Shown here in pieces: positions 48,823 through 58,635 of a stretch of DNA of 64,000 nt. The notes under the pieces were generated by a model. It was given only the letters and a program-made list of their open reading frames with translations, did no database searches and was not told the DNA's origin. Position 1 is the stretch's first letter, and every line of letters starts with the position of its first letter. Both the position numbers and the translations under genes were made by a program. This DNA is from Methylobacillus rhizosphaerae. GTDB lineage: Bacteria > Pseudomonadota > Gammaproteobacteria > Burkholderiales > Methylophilaceae. The stretch lies in NCBI RefSeq assembly GCF_900187985.1, contig NZ_FZOA01000005.1, forward strand, positions 124,001 through 188,000, given 5' to 3'.

Positions 48823-50657
48823 AACTCCTGCCCCGCTTCATAGGCGCGATACAAGGCTGCATAATGTCCGCCTTGCTGCATCAAGTCCGTGTGCATTCCC
48901 TGTTCTACTACCTGCCCGTCGCGGATCACGGCAATACGATCAGCATCACGGATAGTGGCCAAACGGTGTGCAATAATAATGGCAGTTCTACCCTCGCATA
49001 GTTGACGTAATGCATGCTGGATCTTGCGCTCGGTCTGGATATCCACGGCAGAAGTCGCCTCATCCAGGATCAGGATGGCAGGATCAGCCAGATAGGCGCG
49101 TACCAGGCACACCAGTTGGCGCTGCCCATGACTCAGGTGAGATCCCAGGGCACCAACTTCAGTATGATAGCCATGCGGCAGGCGGCTGATAATCTCATGC
49201 ACGCCCAATGCTCCAGCCGCCGCAACCAGTTCAGTCTCACTGGCTTTAGGCCTTGCCAGGCGCAGGTTATCGAGGATGCTGCCACTGAACAGCACATTAT
49301 CCTGCAGGACAACACCCACATGGCGGCGCAGCTCATGCTGGGCCAATGTCCTGACATCTTTACCATCAACCAGCACCGCCCCACCCTGCACTTCATAAAA
49401 ACGTGTCAGCAATTGCACCAGCGTACTCTTGCCATGCCCGGTCGGGCCAACAATAGCCAACACCTCGCCAGCTTCGACCTTGAGGTTCAGGTGGCGTATG
49501 ACCGGATTTTCACCGTGAGGATGATATGAAAACACCACATCACGGAACTCCACATTGCCCCCCACATTCGATAATGATGCGGGGGATGATGCATCGCGGA
49601 TTTCAGGCTGAGTATCCAACAACAGGAAAATACGCTGGGCCGAAGCCACGCCATTGATATAGCGCTCGAATAAATCCCCCAGTTCCTGCAACGGGCCAAG
49701 AAACATGAAGACATAGAACATGCTGGCTGCCATCTGCCCAAAGCTGATATGTCCCAGGGCAACTTCACGTCCGCCGAATACGATGAGCAGCATCATGCCC
49801 AGGGTAGTCAGTATTCCGGTGAAATGAGAGAACCAGCCGGCCATCAGGGTATTACGGATCAAGGCATTGATGAAATCCTCGATCAACAGCCGGTAGCGCT
49901 GACGGTTACTTGCCTCCTGCACAGCCTGCTTGATCAGGCGCACACCGGCAACTGTTTCCACCAGGTGAGCAGTGAAGCGGGCGCGATTCTCAGCCACGCG
50001 TGCATAATTGCTCTGGGCCAGATGCTTGAACAGCCAGGTTGCCGCCAGCAACAGCGGGATCACCGATGCCAGGCTGAGAAACAGCACAGGCGATGTCAGC
50101 CAGAGTAGTATGCCGGCCACCACACTACGTAACAAGGCCGAGAGCAGCTCCGGCGGCCCCTGGATCATCAAGGGTTCAAGGCTGTCCACATCACGGTCAA
50201 TACGCGAGACGATGCGCCCGGATTTGGTACGGTCAAAATATCCCACGCTCAGATGCTGTACGTGATTGAACACGCTGACCCGTAATCCGTTGAGTACCCG
50301 AATGGCAGCCGAACCGGACAGGAACTGTGACAGCCCGGCCAGGCCAAAACGCCCGGCCCAGGACACTATCATGCCAACCAACGCCCAGAGCATGATATGT
50401 GTGTTCAAGTGATACAGCCCTTCCAAACTCCTGACCATCCCATGGTCAATCACCTGCTCAATCAGGTAAGGCCTCAGGAATATCAATGCCACGAGCACAA
50501 TCTCAGCCACAATAGCACCAATGACAAAATGCCTGACCGGGCGTAGCAGCGGCAATAACCGCCAGAACATGCCACGCTGCAGTTTCTGTCTGGCCAGCAT
50601 TTCTTCCAGTTCGATATCAGACATGACACGCAAGGCAGGTGATTTATCCATGGCCAT
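48819..50657 (-). CDS. ABC exporter half-transporter, ATPase and permease (second of a pair)
   Basis: 612 aa: six transmembrane helices (about 40-330) and an ATPase with GPTGHGKST, LSHGQRQLVCLVRA and ILILDEATSAVD. The signature LSHGQ departs from LSGGQ, as often seen on one side of heterodimeric exporters. The ATG at 50657 lies inside the end of the upstream exporter gene, with GGGAG eight bases before it. The substrate is unknown (drug or lipid type). Confidence 0.88.
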   Translation of the reverse strand: MAMDKSPALRVMSDIELEEMLARQKLQRGMFWRLLPLLRPVRHFVIGAIVAEIVLVALIFLRPYLIEQVIDHGMVRSLEGLYHLNTHIMLWALVGMIVSWAGRFGLAGLSQFLSGSAAIRVLNGLRVSVFNHVQHLSVGYFDRTKSGRIVSRIDRDVDSLEPLMIQGPPELLSALLRSVVAGILLWLTSPVLFLSLASVIPLLLAATWLFKHLAQSNYARVAENRARFTAHLVETVAGVRLIKQAVQEASNRQRYRLLIEDFINALIRNTLMAGWFSHFTGILTTLGMMLLIVFGGREVALGHISFGQMAASMFYVFMFLGPLQELGDLFERYINGVASAQRIFLLLDTQPEIRDASSPASLSNVGGNVEFRDVVFSYHPHGENPVIRHLNLKVEAGEVLAIVGPTGHGKSTLVQLLTRFYEVQGGAVLVDGKDVRTLAQHELRRHVGVVLQDNVLFSGSILDNLRLARPKASETELVAAAGALGVHEIISRLPHGYHTEVGALGSHLSHGQRQLVCLVRAYLADPAILILDEATSAVDIQTERKIQHALRQLCEGRTAIIIAHRLATIRDADRIAVIRDGQVVEQGMHTDLMQQGGHYAALYRAYEAGQEF

Positions 50658-52446
50658 GTTCCACTCCCAGTAATTGCCGGTACTCAGCGTTTCCCGTTAC
50701 CAGGTCGGCATGCGTTCCTTCGGCCACAATCCTGCCACCGGACAGCATCAATACCCGGTCAGCCAGCAGAATGGTGGATAGCTTGCTGGCAATCATCAGC
50801 ACCGAAACAGCCTGGCCATTTTCATCGGACAGGCTGCGGATATTGTTGAGCACGGTTCTCTCGGTCACTGCATCCAGCGCGCTGGTCGCATCATCCAGCA
50901 CCAGGATGGCAGGCTTGCTGATCAATGCCCGGGCCAGGCATATGCGTTGCCGTTGTCCTCCTGAAAGCGTAATACCTCGATCCCCAATACGGGTTTCCAA
51001 CCCATGCTCCAGGCGATCCAGCACTTCATTGGCTGATGCCAGGTGCAATGCCCACAATAACTCCTCCTCCGTAGCAGAGGGAGCTGCGAGCCGCAGGTTG
51101 GCCGCCAGTGTGTCAGAAAAAAGAAAACTCTCCTGAGGCACGACATGGATTGCGCGCCTCAAGCTATCCAACCTGAACTCCCTTATTTCATGCCATTCAT
51201 CTTCCGCGCCAAGTGTGATCGTGCCATGGCTGGCATCCACCAGCCTGGGTAACAGGCTTGCCAGCGTACTCTTACCCGACCCTGTTGCTCCTACCAGTGC
51301 CACAATCTCCCCTGGCTTCAATTCAAGGCTGCAATCCTGCAATATCAGGTTGCCTCCGCCAGGCGGCGCTACATTGATATGCTGCATACGCACGCCGAGG
51401 GCTCGACCTGCAACCACATCCCGAGTGCCATCTGCAATTTCAGGCACTGCATCCAGTAGTTCCCAGATGCGTGCAGCGGATGATCGTGCATCGGCAAACA
51501 CCTGTATCACACGTCCGACTCCCTCCACGCGGAAAACCAGTGTGGTGGACATCAGCAATGCTGCTACCAGCTCCCCGTAATTCAGGTGCTGGTCGGCGAC
51601 CAGATAGGCCCCGATGCCCAGCACCCACACCTGCCCCAACCCGACGATGAATTGTGGAAGCGGGATGCGACTGGCAGAGTAACGTAGTGCCTCCAGTGCC
51701 TGGCTCACAAAAAACTGCACATGCCGCTCAAATTTTCTGACTCGACTGGCTTCCAGGCCAAATGCCTTGATAACGCGCACACCGTTCACACCTTCGGTCA
51801 AGTCCTGGTTGACGTGATCAAAAGCCCTGCCCACAGCGCGATCAAGCTGCACCAGGTGGTCAGCCTGGCGGAACAGGATATAGAACCCCAGGCTAGTGAG
51901 CAGCAAGGGCCCCACACCCAGCCATGGGTGGTACCAGAAAAGAAAACCGATAGCGGCAGCCACGATGAATGCAGTGTCCACCACCTGCCGCCAGAAGCTG
52001 ATCAGGGCATCGCGCAATTTGTCCGCATCACGGGTTGTACGCGTGACAATTTCCCCTGCACCGTGTAACCAGTGATAGGCAAGATCCAGACGCTGCACCT
52101 GGACCAGAATCATCTCGCGGAGATGACCCAGCAGATCCTGTTGGATCGTGAGGGATAGCCAGCCGACAAAATACATAACCAAGGCACGGCCAGAGGCAAT
52201 GGCCACAATGACCATCAACCAATGTACGGCCATACTGATATCCAGCCCACCAGCGGCATCAATCACCACTGCTACACCACGCTCGACATCGTGCAATGCA
52301 CGCGCAATCATGCCCTGCTGCCACACCAGCATCAGGTTGGCCAGTGCAAACAGTGCGGTCGACAGCAGGAAGCGTATCGGTGTACGACGATACAAGGACA
52401 AGCAACGCAATAAGGGATAGGAATGGAGTTTCACAATTTCACACAC
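50644..52446 (-). CDS. ABC exporter half-transporter, ATPase and permease (first of a pair)
   Basis: 600 aa: an N-terminal six-helix domain and an ATPase with GATGSGKST, LSGGQRQRICLARA and ILVLDDATSALD, where Asp replaces the catalytic Glu after the Walker B aspartate. The pair therefore looks like a heterodimer with one degenerate site, of the type common in multidrug exporters. The start is uncertain: GTG at 52446 or GTG at 52434. It overlaps the next gene by 14 bases. Confidence 0.88.
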   Translation of the reverse strand: MCEIVKLHSYPLLRCLSLYRRTPIRFLLSTALFALANLMLVWQQGMIARALHDVERGVAVVIDAAGGLDISMAVHWLMVIVAIASGRALVMYFVGWLSLTIQQDLLGHLREMILVQVQRLDLAYHWLHGAGEIVTRTTRDADKLRDALISFWRQVVDTAFIVAAAIGFLFWYHPWLGVGPLLLTSLGFYILFRQADHLVQLDRAVGRAFDHVNQDLTEGVNGVRVIKAFGLEASRVRKFERHVQFFVSQALEALRYSASRIPLPQFIVGLGQVWVLGIGAYLVADQHLNYGELVAALLMSTTLVFRVEGVGRVIQVFADARSSAARIWELLDAVPEIADGTRDVVAGRALGVRMQHINVAPPGGGNLILQDCSLELKPGEIVALVGATGSGKSTLASLLPRLVDASHGTITLGAEDEWHEIREFRLDSLRRAIHVVPQESFLFSDTLAANLRLAAPSATEEELLWALHLASANEVLDRLEHGLETRIGDRGITLSGGQRQRICLARALISKPAILVLDDATSALDAVTERTVLNNIRSLSDENGQAVSVLMIASKLSTILLADRVLMLSGGRIVAEGTHADLVTGNAEYRQLLGVEHGHG

Positions 52447-52531
52447 TATTATTTTTCATGCCACGAAGCCAGGCATGGTGACAGCGAGAACCCGTGGTCG
52501 AACGCTGTCAATTATTCAGGAACTGGATATA

Positions 52532-53314
52532 TCAGCGCAGGTTGCGCCAGCGGAAGAAATAGCGCCCGGTACGCTGAATAATGAAATTCATCCCATACCC
52601 CAGGAAGCCTATCAATACTGTCAGCACAATCAGAATATCCATGCGTGAGGCAGCCTGGGCATTCATCATGATATTTCCCAGGCCCGCACCGGCACTGAAG
52701 AGAATCTCACTGCCTATGGTGGCAAGCCAGGCAAACGCCAGCGCGAATGAAACTCCAGTAAATATATTGGGCAAGGCTGCTGGCAGCAGGATTTTAAAAA
52801 AAGCCTGCCAGCGACTCAATTTGTAGACATCACCAACTTCCTTATACTTAACTTCAACCTGGTACAGGCTTTCATAAGTAGCCAGCACTAAAGGATAAAA
52901 TGCCGACAGGCATACCACCACAAGCTTGGATGGGTCGCCATTACCCAGCCAGAGGCTGAATAAAGGCACCAGTCCCATCAGTGGTACCTGGCGCAGCATA
53001 TGATAGAGTGGCCCGATAATGACATCTGCCACACGCCACTGAGTCATGATGATGCCGACAATAAATCCGGCAAATCCGCCAAGCAGCAAGCCAAGAAAAG
53101 CACGTTGCAGGCTGGCCACTATACCCTGCTGCAACTCACCGGTAGAAATGATTTCCACCAAGCCATGATAAATTTGTGGGATCGAGGCAAATGCATAGGC
53201 ATGCTCCGCACTCTGGCGCGACATGCACTCCCAGATGAGAAGTAAGGCTATCGGGAACAGCCAGCCACGTCCGCTTTGCAGAAAACGATATCGAGATAAG
53301 CTTTGTGTTGTCAT
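52532..53314 (-). CDS. SsuC/TauC-type ABC permease (2)
   Basis: A 260-aa inner membrane permease with about six helices. The cytoplasmic coupling loop follows ATYESLYQVEVKYKEVG, as in nitrate/sulfonate/taurine permeases. I start at the ATG at 53314, seven bases after AAGG; the ATG two codons earlier overlaps the stop of the preceding permease. Last gene of the ssuB-tonB-exbB-exbD-ssuC-ssuC operon. Confidence 0.9.
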   Translation of the reverse strand: MTTQSLSRYRFLQSGRGWLFPIALLLIWECMSRQSAEHAYAFASIPQIYHGLVEIISTGELQQGIVASLQRAFLGLLLGGFAGFIVGIIMTQWRVADVIIGPLYHMLRQVPLMGLVPLFSLWLGNGDPSKLVVVCLSAFYPLVLATYESLYQVEVKYKEVGDVYKLSRWQAFFKILLPAALPNIFTGVSFALAFAWLATIGSEILFSAGAGLGNIMMNAQAASRMDILIVLTVLIGFLGYGMNFIIQRTGRYFFRWRNLR

Positions 53315-53316
53315 TT

Positions 53317-54126
53317 TCATGCCTTGCGCCAAGGTATCAGCCTGGCTTCCCCCCATTTAAATATCCTGTCGATGCCAAACCCGATGAGTCCGGTCAGCAC
53401 CACACCCACCATCACCACATCAATGCGGAACATCTCTCGCCCCATCTGCATCATATGTCCCAAGCCGCTATCTGCCGCCAGCAGCTCTGCTGCAACCAGG
53501 ATGGTCCATGATCTTGCAAAGGCAATGCGAAAACCTGTCAGCACCGGCAGCAAAATCGCCGGAATCACCACACTGGTATACAGTTTGCGCGCAGGCAGCT
53601 GATAAGCCTGGGCCACTTCAAAATAATGGCGGGGAATGCCTTTTGTCGATTCATAGGACGCCAGTGCAACGGTAAAGAATGCGGCCTTGACTACAATCGC
53701 AACCTTGAACACCTCCTCAATCCCGAATAGCAGGATGAAGATGGGAATCAAGGCAATGCTAGGTACCTGGCGCAATGCCTGGAATAAAGGAGCGAACAAG
53801 TCTTCTATGGTGCGAGACAAAGCCATGAGAATACCGAACAGCAAGCCCGAACTGGCGCCAATCAGGAATCCTGTACCCAGGCGAGACAAGCTGACTGACA
53901 GATGCTCCCATAATTCACCGGAATCCAGCAGCTCAAGGAAAGCAAGCAACACTGCATCTGGTGACACCAGCAACTGAGTGGGGAATATTTCCATCCTGCT
54001 CACCCACCACCATAGCAGTATGAATGCCAGAGGTGATAAAAATGCCACCAAGCGTAATTGGTTACGCCGGCGAAACACTGGATCGGCCTGGTTGATTCCC
54101 AGCGCAACCCTGATACCTATACTCAT
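53317..54126 (-). CDS. SsuC/TauC-type ABC permease (1)
   Basis: 269 aa with about six transmembrane helices and the coupling segment ASYESTKGIPRHYFEVAQA. Two different permease genes next to one ATPase gene suggest a heterodimeric channel. The ATG at 54126 is chosen over a TTG eight codons upstream. It overlaps the second permease and lies downstream of exbD. Confidence 0.9.
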   Translation of the reverse strand: MSIGIRVALGINQADPVFRRRNQLRLVAFLSPLAFILLWWWVSRMEIFPTQLLVSPDAVLLAFLELLDSGELWEHLSVSLSRLGTGFLIGASSGLLFGILMALSRTIEDLFAPLFQALRQVPSIALIPIFILLFGIEEVFKVAIVVKAAFFTVALASYESTKGIPRHYFEVAQAYQLPARKLYTSVVIPAILLPVLTGFRIAFARSWTILVAAELLAADSGLGHMMQMGREMFRIDVVMVGVVLTGLIGFGIDRIFKWGEARLIPWRKA

Positions 54127-54158
54127 GAAGGACTCTTTCCTGCTAATCAATACCGGCT

Positions 54159-54566
54159 TTACTCTGCCTGGGTCAACACTGCAAGCTTGGTGATGCCAGC
54201 ACGTTCAATGGCCGCCATGACTTTGGCAACCACACCATAGTTCACCGCTTCATCAGAACTCAGGTGCAGCGCCAGGTCTGGATTAGCAGCCTGACGAAGC
54301 TTCAATTCAGCTTCCAGTTGCGCGATCTCTGTTTCCTGCTTGTCCACAAACACCTTGCCTTCCGCATCCACGCTCACCGTTACCGGTTTTTTGGGTTCAG
54401 GTGGCTGAGTTGCAGCCGTTTTTGGCAGATTGACCGTAATGGCGTTGTTCAGGACCGGGATGGTGACGATAAATGCCACCAACAGCACCAGCATCACATC
54501 CACCAAAGGCGTGATATTGATTTCACTCAAGATTTCATCAGAGTCTGTACTAGTCGAAAACGCCAT
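54159..54566 (-). CDS. exbD: ExbD-type biopolymer transport protein
   Basis: 135 aa with one N-terminal transmembrane helix. The conserved Asp sits at its start (NITPLVDVMLVLLVAF) and a periplasmic domain follows. It uses proton flow with ExbB to energise TonB. Its ATG overlaps the exbB stop (TAATG). Confidence 0.95.
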   Translation of the reverse strand: MAFSTSTDSDEILSEINITPLVDVMLVLLVAFIVTIPVLNNAITVNLPKTAATQPPEPKKPVTVSVDAEGKVFVDKQETEIAQLEAELKLRQAANPDLALHLSSDEAVNYGVVAKVMAAIERAGITKLAVLTQAE

Positions 54567-55303
54567 TATGCAAGCACCTCATTTTTCAGTTTAACGACAG
54601 AGGAAATGTTTTCCTGCGGCTTGTTGGATGACAGCTCAACAGGCTTGCTACCTGCAAAATTGGCTTTGCGGGACAATCGAATCAGGTCAGCCGCAAAATC
54701 ATCCAGGTCACCGTTGATCAACTTCAGGCGGCGAGTGAAGAAGTTGAATGCCAATACCGCCGGTACCGCCACGGCAATACCCAAGCCAGTCGCAATCAGG
54801 GCTTCACCGATAGGCCCTGCCACAACTTCCAGGCTGGCAGAACCCAAGGCACCAATATTGGTCAGCGCATTCATGATGCCCCACACCGTGCCAAAGAGCC
54901 CCACAAACGGCGAAGTGCTGCCAATACTCGCCAATATCGCCAGACCACTATCCAGGCTGCGGCGCTCTTTCAATATCTGCTGGCGCAACGACCGCTCCAG
55001 CAGATCCTGACGCTCACCCGTGTGTTCCAGATCACTGGAAGCATGGTTATCTACCTCTCGCAGAGTATTGAACCCTGCCTGAGCCACTCTGGCTGCAGGG
55101 CCATCGATATCATGGATACCAGCTGCCACGATAATATTAGGAGCACTCCAGAAAGACTTCTTGTAACGCCGGGACTGGCTACTCGCACGCCAGTGCTGGA
55201 ATCCCTTGACCAGCAACAGGGTCCAGGTCGTAATGGAAAACGCAATCAGTGCATATAGCACGCCATCCACCACCAGAGAATTGGATTCAGCAATATCTAG
55301 CAT
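54566..55303 (-). CDS. exbB: ExbB/MotA/TolQ-type proton channel protein
   Basis: A 245-aa inner membrane protein with three predicted helices: one near residue 10-30, and two around 125-150 and 165-190 (GSTSPFVGLFGTVWGI and EALIATGLGIAVAVPAVLAF). Partner of ExbD. Located between tonB and exbD. Confidence 0.95.
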   Translation of the reverse strand: MLDIAESNSLVVDGVLYALIAFSITTWTLLLVKGFQHWRASSQSRRYKKSFWSAPNIIVAAGIHDIDGPAARVAQAGFNTLREVDNHASSDLEHTGERQDLLERSLRQQILKERRSLDSGLAILASIGSTSPFVGLFGTVWGIMNALTNIGALGSASLEVVAGPIGEALIATGLGIAVAVPAVLAFNFFTRRLKLINGDLDDFAADLIRLSRKANFAGSKPVELSSNKPQENISSVVKLKNEVLA

Positions 55304-55342
55304 TTCTTTGTTCCTTCAATATTTGATTAAATAAGACTGGTT

Positions 55343-56164
55343 TCATGAAGCCAACTTGAACTCAATGGGCACGGTCGCCCAGCCATCAATCGGCGTGTTG
55401 CCACGTCTCGATGGGGCAAACTCCCAACCCTTCACCGCCTCTACCGCTGCCTCATCCAGGGTTTTCCTGCCACTGGATTGTTTGATTTCAACGCCCTGTA
55501 CCCTGCCATTCGCCAATACCCTGACGCGCAGTATCACAGTGCCCTGCCAACCCTGGCGCTGGGCGAATGATGGATATCTGGGCGCTGGATTATTTAAATA
55601 TCCGGCATAACCAGTTGCCTCTGTCACCGGCTCTTCCTTCACAGCTTCAGGAGCTGGAGCCGGTGGAGCGGCCTCCACAGGCTCAGACGTCTTTTCTGTT
55701 GTTGTATTTTCCTGCACCACAATATCGTCAGGCTTGATATCAGGTTCAGCTTCCGGCGTTTTCAATGCCGGCTGGGGTTTAGGCTGAGGTGGTGGCTCCT
55801 TCACTACCTTTTTAGGAGGTGGCGGAGGTGGAGGCGGCTTCACTTCAGGTGGAGGCTCAATGACCGGCTTGATAATTTCAATGGTCACAGGCTTAGTCTT
55901 GGGAGCCACTACTACATGCGGAATATGATTGTAGTAATATGCCCCGCCAATATGAGCGGCAATGACAATCAGGCCCAGCGCCAGGTAGTGCCTGCTGCGC
56001 CCAGAGGCAATAACCTCTTGCACTATCTCTTGCTGCCGCAAGGAAAATGCATGATCCAGATACTGACTTTCCCCTGTTGCCCGCTTGCCGGACTCTCCCC
56101 TTGCATGCCAGGAATGGCCGCTGTCAATCAAACCCGCTGAGGGACTCAAGGCAGAAGTAGACAC
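55343..56164 (-). CDS. tonB: TonB energy transducer
   Basis: 273 aa. An unusually long cytoplasmic N-terminus (about 58 residues) precedes a single membrane helix (ALGLIVIAAHIGGAYYY). A Pro/Lys-rich periplasmic spacer (about 100-165) and a C-terminal TonB domain (YPSFAQRQGWQGTVILRV and SGRKTLDEAAVEAVKGWEF) follow. Starts at GTG (56164) with AAAGGAG upstream. It lies directly after an SsuB-type ATPase gene, which points to a TonB dedicated to organosulfur uptake. Confidence 0.93.
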   Translation of the reverse strand: MSTSALSPSAGLIDSGHSWHARGESGKRATGESQYLDHAFSLRQQEIVQEVIASGRSRHYLALGLIVIAAHIGGAYYYNHIPHVVVAPKTKPVTIEIIKPVIEPPPEVKPPPPPPPPKKVVKEPPPQPKPQPALKTPEAEPDIKPDDIVVQENTTTEKTSEPVEAAPPAPAPEAVKEEPVTEATGYAGYLNNPAPRYPSFAQRQGWQGTVILRVRVLANGRVQGVEIKQSSGRKTLDEAAVEAVKGWEFAPSRRGNTPIDGWATVPIEFKLAS

Positions 56165-56194
56165 TCGTATCTCCTTTAACTCATCCGTTGCGTA

Positions 56195-57022
56195 CTAGAC
56201 AAAATCCGTCAACACATCATCCCTGATGGCATGAAATGCTGGCGCAGTCCTAATGCGTGGTCGCGGCAGGCTTACCGGGACAATCCGTTTGATGCGGCCT
56301 GGGTGTGACTGCATGACCACGACCTGATCTCCGAGAAATACGGCCTCTTCCACATCATGTGTCACCAGAATCGTGGTCAGTCCCTGGTGCTCCCAGAGTC
56401 GTTGCAGTTCCTGCTGCAACTTGAGCCTGGTCAGCGCATCCAGGGCGGCAAACGGCTCATCCAGCAACAGCAATTGCGGTCGCAATATCAAGGCTCTCGC
56501 GATAGCGACTCGTTGGGACATACCACCGGAAATCTGGTGGGGATATGCTTTCTCGAACCCGGATAGACCAACGAGGTCAATCTGCGCCTGCACGCGTTTT
56601 CTGCGTTCAGGCTTGGATACATTCGTGGCTGAAAAGGCCAGCTCGATATTGGCTTCCACTGTCAGCCACGGAAACAGACGATGCTCCTGGAACACAATCC
56701 CCCGGCCAAGATCAGTGCCCTCAATACGCTTGCCCTGATACACGATATCGCCCTCATACTGGGTATCCAGCCCAGCCACCAGCTTGAGTAAAGTGGATTT
56801 GCCACAACCGCTGGCGCCCACAATGGAAATGAACTCTCCTGAACGGATATCCAGATTGATATCTGACAAGACATTCAAGTTTTCCCCTGCAAGCTGGAAT
56901 GTCTTGCCTACGCGCTGGATCGCCAAATCCACTGGTCCAGGCTGGCGTTGTACCCTATCCTGTAACTGATATTGCGGTGCTTGTTGTCTTGCGAAACTCA
57001 ACACCGTATTCAATGCGCTCAT
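56195..57022 (-). CDS. SsuB/TauB-type ABC transporter ATPase
   Basis: 275 aa from the ATG at 57022 (a GTG eleven codons upstream is also possible; neither has a strong ribosome binding site). Walker A GASGCGKST, Q-loop VFQEHRLFPW, signature SGGMSQRVAIARAL, Walker B LLLLDEPFAALD and switch LVTHDVEEA all match the nitrate/sulfonate/taurine ATPases. It energises the two permeases at the end of this operon. First gene after a sigma-54 promoter. Confidence 0.92.
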   Translation of the reverse strand: MSALNTVLSFARQQAPQYQLQDRVQRQPGPVDLAIQRVGKTFQLAGENLNVLSDINLDIRSGEFISIVGASGCGKSTLLKLVAGLDTQYEGDIVYQGKRIEGTDLGRGIVFQEHRLFPWLTVEANIELAFSATNVSKPERRKRVQAQIDLVGLSGFEKAYPHQISGGMSQRVAIARALILRPQLLLLDEPFAALDALTRLKLQQELQRLWEHQGLTTILVTHDVEEAVFLGDQVVVMQSHPGRIKRIVPVSLPRPRIRTAPAFHAIRDDVLTDFV

Positions 57023-57143
57023 GCTTATTTCTTTCCCCACCAAGGCTTGTGGCACCTACAGGCACCTGACTCAAATAACCAGAAACCATTTTTCATCGCT
57101 CACCTTTTGAGGAACGTAAAAAATTTAATCTTGCTATATATAG

Positions 57144-57159
57144 GCAATCGCCATGCCAA
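57144..57159 (-). promoter_or_regulatory. Sigma-54 promoter of the ssuB-tonB-exbBD-ssuC operon
   Basis: Minus-strand TTGGCATGGCGATTGC matches TTGGCAYGR-N3-TTGC with correct spacing. The transcript would begin about 110 bases before the ATG at 57022. Confidence 0.85.
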
Positions 57160-57294
57160 CTACCATAAAATTAATTTCATTTTATTTTTCATATAGTTAC
57201 TTATAAACCATCATTCATTCCAGTCTGAATGTGTTGCCTGGTCACCAGGAAAATATGCGCAGATGTTGGAAAATAAACAGGAGCTTGTGATGAA

Positions 57295-57329
57295 AATAGA
57301 ACAGCCCTGCATTGCAGGGCTGTTCTATT
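57295..57329 (-). terminator. Terminator after the ssuA-type gene
   Basis: AATAGAACAGCCCTGC-ATT-GCAGGGCTGTTCTATT is a perfect 16-bp stem located 52 bases after the stop of the periplasmic binding protein gene. It separates that operon from the ssuB-tonB operon. Confidence 0.8.
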
Positions 57330-57380
57330 TAATATCGCGGCCTGGTTGAGAGCGAGGACCGCATGAACTTCATGACATGA

Positions 57381-58460
57381 TCACTGCTTTGCATGAACCT
57401 GGGGAATCTCCCGGCTTTGCCAATAATCTTCCAGATTCAATTCCTTGAGCGCATGCTCCACGAAGCGGGGATTGATCAACTGATCAAGATTTACCTCATT
57501 GCGCACCAGGCCAGAGTGCTTGGCATAGCTTGTCACACGCAGATAATGCGTTTTCAGGGCATCGTCATACAGTGGCGACCAACGATCCTTCCAGGCCACG
57601 ATATCATTGTCGTAATCCTTGCGCACCACATCCTCCGGCAATGCATTGGTGGCATATTCCTTGATGTATTTATCCTTGTTGGCCTCCTGCGATATCCAAT
57701 AGTTGGATTTCACGTATGCCGTCACAATTGCCTGGGTCAGCTGCGGATACTTCTTCACGAAATCATTGCTTGCCCAGAGCCCACCCATGAGCTTCCAGTC
57801 AGGCGGTGCATTCTTGGTCGACCAGATAATGCGTCCCACCTTACGCTGCTCCAGGATATGGGCATCATTCAAACCGAAGAATCCATCCACCGTGCCACTT
57901 GCCAGCGCTGCTGCACCGACTTGGGGATTGACATTGACGATCTTGAAATCCTTGAAACTCAGCCCCTTGGATTCAAGCAGGTTGGCAAACGCAATTTCCC
58001 ACGGGCGGCCACGATGCAAGGCAATACGCTTTCCTTTCAGGTCCTCAATGCTCTGTGCCCCGGATTTTGCCGGCACAACCAGATAGGAATTGCCACTTCG
58101 CCCCCAGGGCGCTACCAATTGCACAGTGGGTTTGTTGGCGTTCAGGATCACTGGTGGCAGATCGCCATAAGAAGCAAAATCCACTTTGCCGCTGGCAAAC
58201 CCTTCATTAATGATTGGGCCGACTGCGGCGTGTGATGCCGGCACCCATTCAATTTTCACTCCCTGCCTGGCCAAGGTTTCCTCCAGGCCACCTTCGGTCA
58301 ACGCAGCAGCGCCATTCAGGTAAGTGGTTTTTCCTGCAATGTTGTATGCCACAGCCGCAATACGTACCACCTTGGGCGCTTCCTCCCGAGCCAGGGCAGC
58401 AGTGGCTGGTGCAGTGATAAAAGTGATAATAAGCAGCCTATAAAATGCTTTGCGTAACAT
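57381..58460 (-). CDS. SsuA-type periplasmic sulfonate-binding protein
   Basis: 359 aa from MLRKAFYRLLIITF at 58460, with TGGAG nine bases upstream. A clear signal peptide ends TAALA. The body matches the aliphatic sulfonate-binding family (PVILNANKPTVQLVAPWGRSG and DLKGKRIALHRGRPWEIAF as separate segments). It should deliver the substrate to the permeases encoded at 52532-54126. It is the third gene after an aldolase-like and a DszB-like gene. Confidence 0.9.
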   Translation of the reverse strand: MLRKAFYRLLIITFITAPATAALAREEAPKVVRIAAVAYNIAGKTTYLNGAAALTEGGLEETLARQGVKIEWVPASHAAVGPIINEGFASGKVDFASYGDLPPVILNANKPTVQLVAPWGRSGNSYLVVPAKSGAQSIEDLKGKRIALHRGRPWEIAFANLLESKGLSFKDFKIVNVNPQVGAAALASGTVDGFFGLNDAHILEQRKVGRIIWSTKNAPPDWKLMGGLWASNDFVKKYPQLTQAIVTAYVKSNYWISQEANKDKYIKEYATNALPEDVVRKDYDNDIVAWKDRWSPLYDDALKTHYLRVTSYAKHSGLVRNEVNLDQLINPRFVEHALKELNLEDYWQSREIPQVHAKQ

Positions 58461-58635
58461 GAAAAACTCCAGAAACGATATCGATACTGTTTCAAAACCC
58501 AGTACGGGGCATTTGAAACTCATCAAGAAACAGTGAAAAAACAGTGCGCTCTCCCGTCGTCGGGTAAAACACACTGGAACCTGCAAAGATCACCTGCCCA
58601 CGCAGTTGCCCGCGTATATAAGTCCGTTGCCAGCG

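Larger units (their letters stand above)
57023..57380. other. Intergenic region between ssuA-type and ssuB-type genes
   Basis: A 358-base gap with no gene. It holds the sigma-54 promoter for the ssuB-tonB operon (57144-57159), a stretch of AT-rich DNA (57160-57215) and the terminator of the upstream ssuA-type operon (57295-57329). Confidence 0.75.

Noticed and set aside
58489-58519. Inverted repeat GTTTCAAA/TTTGAAAC between the DszB-like gene 2 and ssuA
   Set aside because: Only 8-bp arms with a 15-base spacer in AT-rich DNA; no T run and no sigma-54 site nearby.
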